A stretch of 64,000 bases of DNA from Notolepis coatsorum (GCA_963971535.1 OZ020598.1:96539650-96603649); one strand, 5' to 3'. Positions 23,697 through 36,700 are shown, numbered from the stretch's first letter. A program made the numbers and translations. Notes: generated by a model from the letters alone, not told the origin.

Positions 23697-24215
23697 GTAG
23701 GCTTCTATCCCCAGGCCATCAGGTTGCTCAACGAACAATAACACTATGCAACAACCATCAAATGCACTCACAACACACACATCCACATGCACACACTCAC
23801 TTTAAACAAACAACACACTGCAGCACCCACTCTCCACACTTTAGAACACCTAAACACACTTTATATTTATTGGTAAAGGATTTGCACTACAACCCATACC
23901 TCAGTACACCTTACTGTAAATTGTACCTAAATTGTACCTCATCCCATTTCTGCTTTGCACTATATAGTATATTGTATATTAGTATATTGCATAGTATTGT
24001 ATATTGTATGGTAACTCAGTTACTTCTATTCTGCATCGAACATTGTACATATGTATATACTGAACACTGTGTCTACGTACGTGACTTCTATTTTTACTTC
24101 AATTTTTACATGCTATACTATTTTATTTCAGACTTATCTTTTGTCTAGCACAGTCTCTGGAGCGTAACAGAAAGAAGCATTTTGTATAAAAGTATTCTGT
24201 ACTTCACTACCACTC
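23697..24215 (+). mobile_element. 5'-truncated LINE, C-terminal codons and 3' UTR
   Basis: 23705-23740 reads FYPQAIRLLNEQ then stop, the usual LINE ORF2 end. The 3' UTR is homologous to 52530-52990 (shared TTTATATTTATTGGTAAAG). Confidence 0.7.
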
Positions 24216-24475
24216 AAGGACACTTTGATAGAACCTTCCGATTCTACCTCCTGAGTCACTGTCAACACATTAACCCTTTCACTACCACACTACAGAGGGT
24301 TAACCTTTCACTACCACACTACAGAAGGTTAACCTTTCAATACCACACTACTGTGATAATGAAAGGTTAACCTTCTGTAGTGTGGTAGTGAAAGGGTTAA
24401 TGGAATGACAGTGGCTCAGGAGGTAGAATCAGAAGTGTATATCAAAGTGTCCTTGAGAAAGACACCTAACCCCTA
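24205..24475. repeat. Palindromic unit with inverted SINE-like arms
   Basis: Both arms carry GTGGCTCAGGAGGTAGAATC-like sequence in opposite orientation. They surround a core (24274-24396) made of TTAACCCTTTCACTACCAC units pointing both ways, with TTAA at each end. Confidence 0.7.
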
Positions 24476-24489
24476 ACTGCAAGCCATTA

Positions 24490-24650
24490 TTTTACCATAT
24501 AGACCTGTTCTCTGTCCACGTTAGACACAGTGTGCGCGTGCATCAAGGGGGCAAAAGGAACGTAATGCTGGTCAGAACAACGGGGCAGACTACAATATAT
24601 TTGCATTTTGTTAGTCATGCTAGTTATCTAAGCAATCAATCCAGAAGCCC
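24490..24650 (+). repeat. Dispersed repeat, copy 1
   Basis: Shares about 140 bp with 27770-27910, including CAGAACAACGGGGCAGACTA. Class unknown. Confidence 0.7.
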
Positions 24651-25059
24651 AGAACAAGGTGTCCAAACCCACTATCCCAACCATTCCGGGGAGGCAGAAT
24701 TTTTGGAAAATACACTCCTTGTACATTTAACAAAATTGTGCCTTTCACATTTGGGTTGGTCTCTAAGAAATTGTTAGCAGACACCTGTATCTGTTCGGAG
24801 ATCAAATTATTTGCATCACTGTTCAAGTAGTCTGAGTATTAGAAGTATTGGTTATTTTGTGTCGATACACAAAAAGTGTCCCGCTCCCCTTCCAGGATGT
24901 GCTGGCGTAATCGAAGTGGCATTGAATTAAGCTGGACGTCACAAGTTTCCAACTTCCCCTGACTTTCTGACCTAAGAACTTAGTTCTGGTGTTCACTTTG
25001 CCTACCACTTCCAGGGACATACCTGCACCCTCTGCAGTGTCAAAGTGTACAGCCCCAAG
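24651..25059. other. Nothing recognised
   Basis: Unique-looking non-coding sequence. Confidence 0.3.
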
Positions 25060-25365
25060 TAAGTGACAGGGACAGAGAGAAGCAGAGAGCAGAGCAGGGA
25101 GGGTTGGGAGAAGAGAGGAGGGATGAACAGAGAGGAGCGGAGTGGAGAGGAGAGGAGGGAGGGGTGGGAGGAGAGGAGGGAGGAACAGAGAGGAGAAGAG
25201 AGGAGGGAGGGTTGGGAGGAGAGGAAAGAGGAACAGAGAGGAGAGGAGAGGAGAGGAGGGAGGGTTGGGAGGAGAGGAAAGAGCTGAAAAGAGAGACGAG
25301 AGGCAAGGAGAAGAGATGAGAGGATAAGCAAGGAGAGCAGAGGAGGGACAAGAAGAGGAGAGGTG
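25060..25365. repeat. GGAGAGGAGGG satellite
   Basis: Purine-rich array with units containing GGGTTGGGAGGAGAGG. Confidence 0.9.
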
Positions 25366-25886
25366 GTTGGGAATGGACGTGAGAACTGAGTTTTACGAAA
25401 GGCAGAGTTTTTGCAGAGAAAGCTGAATCACTGTCCTAGGCCTTTGCAGCACTGCAGATTCATATACTGTATTTGCAGTGTGGGTCGAATCCCTAACCCC
25501 TAATCCCTAACCTAATCCCTAACATTTGGCAGTGAGTTTGCCTTGTCTGAATTAGTTAAAGTCAAAACCTGATGCAAGTCAGTTTTCCTCTTTCACCATT
25601 GAAAATGGTTCACAGGCCAGTCTTTTTCACCCGCCCCCCCCCCCCCAACACACATAATGACCCGTAACAGTTCAACACAGTCATCAACACCGTGCCGGCT
25701 GGTGCAAAGGGCAACACCAAAGGTTATCCATGTCTGTCTTTGGCCATCTTCTCCAATGGACCCCAGCTATGTCCATGCTGTTACAACTCAGTCCAAGCCT
25801 GGGACTGAAGGGAGAACTTATAAGCAATGTTTGTGTAGCTGCCTCTCTTCCAAAATAACTACCTGTAACCATTGGTAACCACATAA

Positions 25887-26227
25887 AGGAACACACCAAC
25901 ATTTTGGGAAAATAGCGTAGATAGATTAGTGAAGATAGATACCAATTTCCTCTCTGTGCGTTCAGTAGAAAGCTATCTGGCTGCATGTTAGCCTAGCTTA
26001 GCACAATGAATGGAAGCGGACACGACCGGTTAGCCTAGTCATTGTCCAATGAACACCTCTCCCGAAGGCTAACCGGTCAAGTCTGCTTCCATTCCTTGTG
26101 CTAAGCTAGGCTAACATCCAGCCAGATAGCTTTCTACTGAACGCACAGAGAGGAAACTGGTATCTATCTTCTTGTCTCTCTCTGGAGAAGACGGTAAGCA
26201 AAATGTCCAAAATGTTGGCGTGTTCTT
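25887..26227. mobile_element. Palindromic MITE, 341 bp
   Basis: Arms run ACACCAACATTTTGG to the centre, with inverted GCTAACC/GGTTAGC motifs inside. It is flanked by ATAA (left) and TTAA (right), a slightly decayed TTAA target. It resembles the arms of 13610-14938. Confidence 0.75.
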
Positions 26228-26699
26228 TTAAGAAAGAAAAAGCCTAATTTCTGTACAGCGGTAGAGTAGCTAAAACGATGGAAAAGCGCAGTATCACAGT
26301 TCCACTGTGGCCACTTTAGAAGATCCAGTAATTTCCCAAGTTAAGATAATCTATCACAGTAAACACGGAACCTTCATTTGGTTTTGTCGAAGTTTCTCCG
26401 CTTTATTGCTTTTTCATTATTCCACAGTGTTCCCAAGTGGAGACGCTTCACATCAGTGTGTGCATCTTGTTTAACCTGAGGCTGTTTTGCTCTGAAGGCC
26501 CACCACCCTCAACAAAACATCCTTTGTGGTTCTGTTAGGCCCTGCCGCTCACCGGACACCCTCGGGAACAAAGTCCCTGTCGGGAAATAGTCACTCACAA
26601 GCGTGTCACCTTACAATCCTTTTTGTCACATCCATATCTTTGTTGGCAAACAATCTGGTTCTTTTGAATGAAGGATAGATGTTTATCTTGCCGGTGATT

Positions 26700-26892
26700 T
26701 CATTCAACCTTTATTTATTCCTCGAAAAGGACAATTGAGGTCACCCTCATTTTCAATGTCGTCTAAAAGACTTAGACATTTCAATGGATACATTTCTTTT
26801 TCAATATAATAATAATAAATAATAACAACTCTATCAATATAGCACCCTTCACACACGTACCGCAACCCAAAGTGCCCCACAGCAAGTAGCAC
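26700..26892 (-). mobile_element. LINE 3' end, minus strand
   Basis: Homologous to 60661-60855: both contain CCCAAAGTGCCCCACAGCAA and a TAATAATAAT tail. Sequence from 26893 to 27394 shows nothing I recognise. Confidence 0.65.
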
Positions 26893-27394
26893 AAACTGAA
26901 CATGGGCATAAAATCAGCATACAGTCGACAGAATAACAACAATGTATAAAATGCAGACATGAGAATAGGTATAAAAGACAATAAAAGTAGTGCAACATAG
27001 AACGTGCAGACATAAAACAAGTCCAATAAGTACAGTGTTGCTCGAAGGCTGTTCCCCACCGGAACAGCCAGTCCCCCAAATACCCACACATCAATGCCCA
27101 CCACATCCCCGTCCACGACACCCCCCCTGATAAACCATGTCATGACCACTTTAGGATATTTAAGACGACACCCACGGTAGTGGAGACGAGACAGTAGTGC
27201 TAGGCCTCTTGCTAGAGAATTCATTTGAAAATGAATGGAGGAAATGAAGATGTACAGTAGACAGAAGTGCATGGGCTCTTAACTCTAAACTTATAGTTAG
27301 ACAATAGCATTGTCCTTCAAAAAAAATTATACAGAATTTTTTTTATACAAATTCACCAAAGAAATAGATTTTTGGAACTCCCTTAATGTAAACT

Positions 27395-27590
27395 ACGGCG
27401 GTGTGGGGATGGCTGATTTAAACCGCCACACCTGCCCTGGGTCAAGGTAATTAGACCTGGGAGCAGGTGCGGCTGTGCATCTGTTGTGCATGAGGTAATC
27501 AATACACAATAATAGAGCCTCTGTCGTGGCAGCTGCCTCCATCTGCTCTGGCTTGTACCAACGTGCCAAGCCTCTACAATAAAGGTTTGT
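27395..27590 (+). repeat. LTR-like repeat family, copy 1
   Basis: Begins near GGGGATGGCTGATTTAA and ends at AATAAAGGTTTGTG. Related copies: 28622-28800 (inverted) and 40690-40990 (direct). The poly(A)-like end suggests a solo LTR fragment. Confidence 0.5.
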
Positions 27591-27769
27591 GTTTTCACCA
27601 TCTACCCGGTGTCTCTTTCCCGTGCCGGAAAGCCCCACATCGGGCACCGCTGTGGCATTAGACTCTACCACAGGCCTCCTAAGTGGCTTTCAAAGAAGCT
27701 TTCCAGCACAGAGACACCGGGTAGATGGCGTAAACACATACCAGTTTATTGAAGAGGGTTGGCAAGACG

Positions 27770-27910
27770 GTATAGACCTGTTCGCTGTCAGACTCACTGT
27801 GCGCGCGCATCAAGGGGTCAAAATGAACGTAATCCTGGTCAGAACAACGGGGCAGACTACAATATATTTGCATTTGTTAGCCATGCTAGCGACCTTAACA
27901 ATCAATCCAT
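27770..27910 (+). repeat. Dispersed repeat, copy 2
   Basis: Same family as 24490-24650. Confidence 0.7.
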
Positions 27911-28082
27911 GCCAAAGCTACAGTATGTAAACGGTGAAAGACTCACTCACAGCCATGCTGATTTGGCTAAATGACATCCAGCCGTTTGAAACAACTCTTA
28001 GTCAGGGGAGTATCATGGTTTCTCCATAGAGCCCAGTCCTATTATTTTAGCGCAGCAGCTCAAACAGCTAGTGGGCAACTTA

Positions 28083-28566
28083 TGGTGCGTTCACGTCAGG
28101 TGGGAAGAAGCGGACAAACCAGATGACATCTCGTTGCTACAACTAGGAAGCATTCACGCGTTGAACTCGAGGAAACGCCCACATCCAAGATGGCGATCTT
28201 AGCCTACTGCTAACCTATTGCTACAAGTCGTTAGCAAGTTACTTTAAAATCAACTTTAGACGAACAGCAGCAAGTATAGCTCGTTTTTCATATGAAGGGT
28301 ACAGCAGTATGATTGTATTATTCTGATTATGTGATCAAAGTGATCATTTTGATTTGTATTTACCTTGTATTGCCGACATCGCCGTCAAGCTTGCTGCCAT
28401 GATGGTTGATACTTCCGCATTTCGGGACGCGAAGTGGGAGATATCGGGGTATATAAAAAACTCCCATATGACCTAGTAGGAATTACCACTAGGAGGCTGA
28501 CGTGAATGGCTTTTCCCAGTCGGAAGCTGGTTCTTTCGCTTCTTCCCACCTGACGTGAACGCACCA
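28083..28566. mobile_element. MITE with TTA target duplication
   Basis: The ends TGGTGCGTTCACGTCAGGTG and the inverse at 28547-28566 give terminal repeats of about 30 bp. They are flanked by TTA at 28080-28082 and 28567-28569. The 3-bp TTA fits PIF/Harbinger-like insertion. Non-coding. Confidence 0.75.
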
Positions 28567-28621
28567 TTAGTCATGTGACTCAGTTGGTATTGCTGATTGG
28601 CTCGAACACGGTTTGTATACA

Positions 28622-28673
28622 GCGAGCAGGTCTATAAGCCAGAGTAGATGGAAGTAGCTGTCATGACAGAGGC

Positions 28674-28705
<32 letters not shown>

Positions 28706-28800
28706 GGGGGGGGTGGCAGATGTAACCTGTGCACATTGATTACCTCATGCACAACAGGTGCGCAGTCACCCCTGCTCCCAGGTCTACTTACCTCGTTCCT
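28622..28800 (-). repeat. LTR-like repeat family, inverted copy
   Basis: Reverse complement of part of 27395-27560, interrupted by a GT/poly-G tract (28678-28712). Confidence 0.6.
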
Positions 28801-28874
28801 GGGTCCACGATCAACCAATCCCTGCACAACAACACCATACCAAAGAGGCCAAGCAGAGTAGACAGGCTAACCAG

Positions 28875-29220
28875 TAACGGCGTGAATTGACCAGCCCTGG
28901 GCTTGTGGTCCACTGTAGTCTCCCCTCTCATGGTCACGGTCCTATTTCTGTTGGGTCCATGCATGACAAGAGGGACAGTGTGTTTAATGAGCCTGGGCTT
29001 CAGGGCCAGTCTTCTGCCAGCTTTAGCCAGGTTTTGAAACGTGGCCTGGTTTGGCAGGGGTCTAAAGATAACGGAGATGCTGGCTATACGCCAGGGCGTC
29101 CGCAGCGTGAGTAGAACCCGGCCAATGTGGGTCACAGGCGTGGGTCCGGTTATGAGGAGCAGGACGGTCTGTTTCCGTTACCCGGGGCCTCAGGGTGAGA
29201 CGCTACATCTCTGGTTGGGA
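28875..29220. repeat. Degenerate repeats of unknown class
   Basis: Segments near 28950, 29135 and 29710 share a pattern of GGTCC..ATGACAAGA..GCCTGGGGCTCAGG. No coding assignment possible. Confidence 0.3.
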
Positions 29221-29221
29221 C

Positions 29222-29370
29222 TTTGTTAAGACCTTGGATAGTGAACTGTGTTAAGACCTTTGATACTGAACTTTGTTAAGACATTTGATACTGAACTGTG
29301 TTAAGACATTTGATAGTGAACTTTGTTAAGACCTTTGATAGTGAACTTTGTTAAGACCTTGTATATTTGT
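29222..29370. repeat. 25-bp tandem repeat, about 6 copies
   Basis: The unit is close to TTGTTAAGACCTTTGATA plus a GTGAAC segment. Confidence 0.85.
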
Positions 29371-29389
29371 ATAGTGTTGGGACTTTATT

Positions 29390-29505
29390 CCTATTTACCT
29401 ATGTTTAATGTATGAAGCACATTCTCAGGGGCTCATACAGAACCAAGCATTTCACTGCATTTACTTTATACGTGACAAATAAAAGCAAACTTGAACTTGA
29501 ACTAA
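29390..29505 (+). mobile_element. LINE 3' end
   Basis: Ends GACAAATAAAAGCAAACTTG with an (ACTTGA)n tail. Confidence 0.65.
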
Positions 29506-29798
29506 TATTGTTAATCAAGTCTGACAATGAGTGAAGGTTCTAACAAAGCTCAATATTGCTTTCACAAAGCCCTTATTTCTGTTGCGGCCCAGCTGGCTTT
29601 GTGGCTCATTGGTGGCACAGCCCGGCTGAACCGGGTCTAACGACGCTAGCTGTGAGTCAAACGGACCACAGCATGGCTAGAATCTGGGCTGCAGCGTTAC
29701 ATATGGTCGGCCCCCACATGACAAGACGCACAATATGCTTCTGTGGGCCTGCGGCTCAGGATGTGCGACTACATTTCTCATTTGGGTTTCAGAGCCTG

Positions 29799-31433
29799 GG
29801 CCCTCATTCATCAACGTGTTCTACGCACAGATTTGTGCTTACCCTGTGCGTACGATCATTTCTAAGCAAAGAGTGGGATTCATCAATTTCAACTTGAACT
29901 TGACTCCGTGCTTACGTCTACGCACAGGTCAGAGCACACTTAGCTGACGCCCAGTGGTAGAATATATTATTACAACAAGGAAATGAGCTTCTGTGCATAA
30001 TAACACTGGCATGTTCTAGTATGAACCGTAATTCATTATAGTTCATTGTAAAATAGCAACAGTAGTGTAATTATGGTCAAAACCCTATAAATAGCATTTG
30101 GAATAATAGATCTTTCTCTCAGAATGAATGCAGCATGGTTTATATAGCGTTATCGGAATATACGGGGTGTAGGCTACTGACTGACTGCGCTCCGCGTAGC
30201 TTGATTGATTGATTGAAAAGTTTATTAACAGATTGCAGAATGGGTACAGACGTACAGTACAGTACAGCTCAGTACATACAATTGTTAAGGGGATGCAGAC
30301 CAGAGAAAGACTTTCGTCTTGTTTACATCAGGGTCCCCCATTTTCAATTCATCATAAATCATAAAGCTCAACTCGTTATTATTTTGCGCACAGACCACAG
30401 AAACACGGGAACGTTTTGATTATATTTAAAAGGCTTTACGTTAAACGAAACAAGTGGAATTTCGAAGCTGTAAGCAGAATACAAGTCATATGAATATAGT
30501 GTTCTTCCCCCTTTTTACTGTATAAGAAAGAATAGAAAACGCATTGCAATGACACCAGATAGTGGACAGACTATGTATATGATGGGATTCAAGTTCGCGT
30601 TTTTGTTGATCATAGGCATGCTGTCAGAGTATGATATCTTAATCAAACATTCTAGAACATTTGTCGTCACAGATCATGTCCTAATAGAACATAGGCTATG
30701 GCATGGATCGTGATATTGTGTGGACTGTTATTATTACTGTACCGGGCGGTACCACCCATTGTGACAACAACCTTGTGAGTCCCGCACACAAACATGATGG
30801 AATTCAAGTTCATGTATTGAAAGGCAGGCTACATCATACATGCAGTGAGATTCATTGTTCTTGTATATGCTCTCGTATTATTGTTTATATAGGCTACCCA
30901 ATACTGACATAAAAATAGATTGTAGTATGCCTCTAGAAATCATATGCAGCAGGTAGAAAATTGACGGGAGATCCATCGCGATTTGGAATAAAATTGAGGA
31001 GAACTTTAATCCCTGGGTATTAATCAAACAACACGGGAAAAGGCAGTCATATTCCAGCGCGGTATTTATTAGTGTTTGCGCTGCCCAGGCAGCAATGGTT
31101 AATAGATATCATATCCGACATCACCGTAAGTGTACACGTCTGTCAGCCTGTCTCATGACACGCTTCCCTCGGCTTAGTCCATTTTTCCACATTTCATGGG
31201 TGTATTCCATTACCGTATATGGTTAATCGGGGCGTTTCTGGTATGCAAATACTTAAAACTGTGCACGAGCTCAAACGTAGGATCAAAGTCATATTCATCA
31301 TGACAGGTGTGCGTAGAACCTGCGTACGCACGTGTGATGAATCCCGACTTTCCTGTGCGTACACTCATTCTAAATTCTGTGCTTACGTGTGGAAATAGAA
31401 CATGTTCTACGCACACGTTGATGAATGAGGGCC
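29799..31433 (+). mobile_element. Harbinger-like DNA transposon, copy 1
   Basis: The terminal repeats start GGCCCTCATTCATCAACGTG, flanked by CTG (29796-29798 and 31434-31436). Subterminal CTACGCAC/GTGCGTA motifs are repeated. 1635 bp, non-coding. A LINE 3' end (30205-30360) is nested inside. Copy 2 at 38388-40121 is inverted. Confidence 0.8.
30205..30360 (-). mobile_element. LINE 3' end nested in the Harbinger-like element
   Basis: Minus strand ends TGTTAATAAACTTTTCAATC with a (CAAT)n tail. Same family as 55985-56620, 56786-56870 and 57810-57905. Confidence 0.7.
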
Positions 31434-31493
31434 CTGGTTTCCTAAAGCTCAAGCTGGGGTCTGGGCACAATTTAAATAGCACAGGAGTAATAA

Positions 31494-32165
31494 TACCTGG
31501 GCACTATTATCGACAGTAAACTCACATGGTACGCTCACACCAATGCCAGATCTGCAAACGTCTGCAGTTCTTTGAGGAAACGTAGACGTTTCAAAGTGGA
31601 CAGAGCTCTGCAGATACTGTTCTATAAGACCTGCATCCAGAGTGTGCTGACTTTCTGTATTCAGTGCTGGGGGGGGGGGGGGGGGGAAGCACTAAGTGTA
31701 CAGAATAAGAATACATTAAATAGGGTAGTCAAATAGGTATGATAACTGGTGAAGCAATGTGCAGTATTACAAACATATGTCAGACCAGTACACCAGGAAA
31801 TTGGCAGAAAATATCATAGCCAATCAACTGTACCCACTATGGTCTGAGTACGCACTCTTACCCCCAGGGTGGAGGTACTGCATGCCTAGGACTAGAACCA
31901 AACAATGCATTACATCCTTTGTCTCATGCAGCATTCAGCTGCTTAACAAGTTTTGATTATTTGGCCTTTTTTAGCACTTGCACCATGGTGCCGTCGAGGG
32001 TCATGCAGTGTCATGCTTTTTATTATGTTCGTATTTATTATGCTCATGTCTTGTTTGTCTGTGCTGTATTGTTCATACAATATTTGTGCCTATTAGGCTT
32101 TTTTGTTGCTCTCTTTGTGCAAAGCAAATTCCCATGAAGGCCAATAAAGGTCTCATTCATCATTC
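31494..32165 (+). pseudogene. LINE reverse-transcriptase C-terminal relic
   Basis: 31494-31668 encodes YLGTIIDSKLTWYAH and FYKTCIQSVLTF, the conserved region after the RT palm in L2/Rex-like LINEs. A poly-G run (about 31668-31686) shifts frame. The frame resumes further down (31759-31956), ending YALLPPGWRYCMPRTRT and IQLLNKF then stop. The 3' UTR ends CCAATAAAGGTCTCATTCAT. Confidence 0.75.
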
Positions 32166-32349
32166 CAGAGGGTCCCACAGAATAGATTAATTTCCCTATT
32201 TCATGAGGTTAGGCTGATGAGAACATTTGAGTGACTATTCCGATCATAGGTATGATTTTCTAAGCTAATTAACTCTGGGCTTAAACATACTTGTAACATG
32301 TCTTATTTAAGAACAGAAAACCTTATGAGATGGGTGTTCCTGAGACCAA

Positions 32350-32419
32350 ATCTTACCAAGTGGGGATCCGTGGAACAATTCAGGGGTCCCTTGCCTGAAA
32401 AAGCTTAAGAACTACTGTA
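32350..32419. mobile_element. Possible hAT (Charlie-like) terminal fragment
   Basis: The minus strand begins CAGTAGTTCTTAAGC then GGGACCCC. Abuts the Tol2-like element. Confidence 0.35.
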
Positions 32420-32421
32420 GG

Positions 32422-33911
32422 CAGGGGTGTAAAGTACTTGAGTAATTATACTTCATTACAATACTTAAGTACTGTTTGGGGTATTTGTACTTTACTCAAG
32501 TATTATTAGGTTTGTATACTTGTACTTTTACTCAATTACATTTCAGAGAAAAAAAACATACATTTTACTCCTTACAAAATGCAGACCTACGAAGTACGAA
32601 GTACAAAGTACAAATCTCGCAGGTCCAACCATTTTAATTAGTATATTTGTTTCTCTGGCCGAACTAACATTAACGTTATTAATCCTTCGGCCACACTTTA
32701 TTTAAAAACAGCCAATCAAATCCTCATCAATGGAAAATTAACTGGCCCATACCCATGCTGATTGGTCCTTGTGCAAGACTAGAAAGCGGGGATCTTTGCT
32801 AAGCTGTAGGGTCACATATCGGCATGTAACTCGAGAACCGCTGAACGGATTTTGTCACCTGAAAGGGCAATCGACAGGCAACAAATAGGGCTTTAATTCT
32901 ATCTATTGTATTAAAATAAATGCACACCCGAGCCACTAGAGGTCGGCAAAGTGGCATCGCAAATCGTCCTCATGAGGGCCCACATGTGGATGTTGGATGT
33001 TAAGAGATTAATGTATTTTTTATAAAAAAAAATTTAGCCAAGAGTAAAGGCCATAACCCTATCAAAACAGTAGTCAAAGTGTATATTTTTATTTATACCG
33101 ATGTTTTATACGATTAATCGGAAATACGAATTTATCGAAAAAATGCTAATTATATCTATTTTATCGTAAAAGCGCAAGGGAATTACTAGATCCAGATTGA
33201 ACCCTGCCATTGGAAAGATTAGCCTTTTCCCTATCCATATATGTATGATTTGGCCATAATAAGGTCAAGGTCAAGTTCAAGGTCAAATATGAATTCATAA
33301 TTAAAATCGATGATCATTTATTACTGTATCTACAAATCCTTCTGTTTAATAATCTTCCCTTTATTCATTTGCTTAGCTTTTTTTTTACACTTGATCTCAA
33401 TAAGGTGGTGAATGAGCTCATGGAGCGAAATCTCTTTGTTACAATTGTAACATGGTGTTATTCACCATCAAAGATGCACAAATAAATCATAATTTATATT
33501 CTCCTTTTCTTCATTACAATTTACTCAAGCCTAGTAACAGACACAATATTTCTGACACTGGAAATACATACCCCCATGTCCCTAGATGATCCTAGATACC
33601 AATAACATGCAAATTGACCTTGCAGAAGTGGAGCAATCTTCCATTTACTTAGGCATGTACCTTTAGGCGAAATTTCTGAAAATAGGGCTACCACTTAACA
33701 GGTTAAACACCTGCTATCAGAAGAATAGACAGTCAGAAAAAAGTCTTTACTTTTACTTTTTAGTACTTAAGTACATTTAAAAGTAGAAACTTTTTTACTT
33801 TTACTCAAGTGTGTTTTTAGCCAGATACTCTGACTTTTATTTGAGTACGATTTTGAAACGGTACCCATACTTTCACTTAAGTACAATGTTTGTGTACTTT
33901 TTACACCCCTG
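32422..33911. mobile_element. Tol2-like non-autonomous hAT element
   Basis: Starts CAGGGGTGTAAAGTACTTGA and ends GTACTTTTTACACCCCTG. Both subterminal regions are dense in ACTTAAGTAC/ACTCAAGTA motifs, like the medaka Tol2 ends. 1490 bp with no transposase. The flanking octamers ACTGTAGG and ACTATACA match at 5 of 8 positions, so the target duplication is decayed. Confidence 0.85.
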
Positions 33912-35000
33912 ACTATACAGTAGGTAGACGCCCAAAAGAGGTAACAGTCATATGTTCTTGGTGGAACCCTGCCGTAGGCTGTAGGACAAGATCAACGTGG
34001 TGGCTGATTCATTTAGCAAATAAATCTCATAAAATTATGGAGATGGAAAATAAATAGCAATAGATATGAAATCATTTAATTGAGCTATAATTAACACAAC
34101 GCAAGGGTTGGGTGTCCTCTGATGACATCACCGGAGGACATATTCATACTCACTAAGTAAACTCTCAAATGCCCCTTCAGAAACAAAATGTCTTATTTTG
34201 GCTCCTGGTCTGAAGGCCTCATCTGAAGATTGTCATTGTATAAACATGACATACATTGTAAACAATAAGGCAATTGAGTTGTGTAACTCCTGAGGTATGA
34301 TGTATACTAACACAAAGCTATATATTAAACTGAGTGTATACAACATTAAAATAAAAAGAGAACCCAAATATATAGGCTAGTATAGACTATACATACATAT
34401 ATACAACTAAGTGTAAAAAAGAGAAGCCCTAATATATACTAAGGCTATACATATACATGCATACATTACATACAAACGCCCATCTCAAGGTATATGCACA
34501 TACATGAACATGCCAACATATACAGTATGTGTATGCATACTATGCATACACATAATAAGCATACTTGAATGTGGGATGGATGTCCTATTAATATTGTCTC
34601 TCTATATCTCTCTCTCTTACACACACGCACACACGCACATGCACACACAGACACACATACAGTACTGTTAAAAGTTATCTGAAGGGTTACATACACAGCC
34701 TGAAACAAAGTGGATTTCACCTGCCAGTTAAATTATTTAGCATCTGAAGAATTGTTTGGAATAGAAAGAACAGGGTAAAGATAGGTTGGCAACCAGCTAT
34801 TGTAAAATGGTTACTGACAAACTCAATGTAGTCACTACCATATTTCCATATTTTCTGGGTGTTTTCCATGTTATTACCATCAGTGCCATGGTTTAAGTTA
34901 AATCGGATTATAATAATGATATAATGTAACTGTTGCAATACATGACGTGTACCATTGCAGTGCCACGGTAAATGATTTAATACAAATGGCTGGTACCATG
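33912..35000. other. AT-rich non-coding stretch
   Basis: No gene or repeat end recognised. A short CACACGCAC tract lies near 34618-34655. Confidence 0.35.
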
Positions 35001-35155
35001 TTAACCCTTTCACTGCCACACTACAAAAGGGTTCACCCTTTCACTGTGACAATATATAAGGTTAACCCTTTCACAACCACACTACAGAAAGTTAACCGTC
35101 TGTAGTGTGGTAGTGAAAGGGTTAACCTTCTGTAGTGTGGTAGTGAAATGGTTCA
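35001..35155. repeat. Palindromic CCCTTTCACTACCAC array, copy 2
   Basis: Three units in one orientation, then two inverted units, starting at a TTAA. Same family as 24274-24396 and 40327-40622. Confidence 0.8.
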
Positions 35156-35239
35156 AACTGAAATTACCATCCATAATCTTTGGAGTCTGTATGCCAACTG
35201 TGCTGTTCTCCTGCGTTGGGAGAATAATCGAGGAAGCAA

Positions 35240-35439
35240 NNNNNNNNNNNNNNNNNNNNNNNNNNNNNNNNNNNNNNNNNNNNNNNNNNNNNNNNNNNNN
35301 NNNNNNNNNNNNNNNNNNNNNNNNNNNNNNNNNNNNNNNNNNNNNNNNNNNNNNNNNNNNNNNNNNNNNNNNNNNNNNNNNNNNNNNNNNNNNNNNNNNN
35401 NNNNNNNNNNNNNNNNNNNNNNNNNNNNNNNNNNNNNNN
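35240..35439. other. Assembly gap
   Basis: 200 N, probably of nominal length. Confidence 1.
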
Positions 35440-36207
35440 GAGAGTAAACTACAGATTGCAAGTAGGGTGGCCAGATCCCAATAAACCAAATGTGGGACAA
35501 ATGGTATGTTTGTAAGGGACAATGTGGGACACCCCCCACCCTCCTTTTTTTTTGTGGACTGTCCCTGTCCCCTCAAACAAGGCTCATCCGCCACTGTCCT
35601 CGTTAAAATGACGACAAGCCTAATATGTTTTGCTCTTATTTATTTATTTTATTTTCCTTTTGTCTCTAATGGGTGTTAAGTACTCAAAATAAATAAAATT
35701 ACCACCCAGACTTACAATCACTTATGATTATAGGTCTGGACCCCCAGTCTTATCACACACATACAGATACAGCACTCAAAACTCAAACCTCTCATGCCTC
35801 TCTACCACTCTCTACCACTCCTCTATTGTTCTTGACCGGGCCAGATTTCACACCTCCACTTCCTCCCACAGGCTGGGCAGATTTTCATCTTACATTTTTA
35901 TTCGTCCCAAATGTCCCAGCCCCATCAGATTTCTTAGCTTTTTTCACTGTTTACTTATCATGCATTGCAACACTAATATATGGTCAGTACCCCAAGTCAG
36001 ACTGCCCATATAAAAATTATTTTGGGGGTCTGAGGGCAGTAGCCCCCGACCCCCTCCCTGGGGAAGCACTTAAGTTAACTACCCTCCCTTTGTTCCCCCA
36101 GCCAACACCCCCGGAAAATTAACACCTGAGTAGACTTAAGTGGCACACAAGCAGCAACAAGCAGCAGACAAGCAGCAGAATTGGTTTGATTTTTGAGCGC
36201 TGCGTCT

Positions 36208-36444
<237 letters not shown>

Positions 36445-36479
36445 GACCACCCAGACTATGCATAATAACGACCACCCTC

Positions 36480-36700
36480 ACAACACTTTTTCACTCTCCT
36501 GCCCTCCGGGAGGAGAATGAGGAGCCTCCGAGCTGCAGGACCAGCAGGCTGAGAGACAGCTTCATACACCAGGCTGTCAGGAAGCTCAACTCTCTCCCAG
36601 CTCTCCCCTCCTCTACTCTGCCACCACAGAACCTGGACTAAGAACACCCCCCCGCAGGAACAGTAATGGCACAATAATAAAGAATTATGATTATCTTCCC
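36480..36700 (+). pseudogene. LINE ORF C-terminal fragment
   Basis: Reads RLRDSFIHQAVRKLNSLPA close to the end, followed by a stop and a 3' tail with AATAATAAAGAATTATGATT. Confidence 0.6.

Noticed and set aside
28788-29135. 115-codon minus-strand frame
   Set aside because: Lies over degenerate repeats; no recognisable domain.
35082-35594. Open frames across 35240-35439
   Set aside because: They run through the N gap and carry no information.
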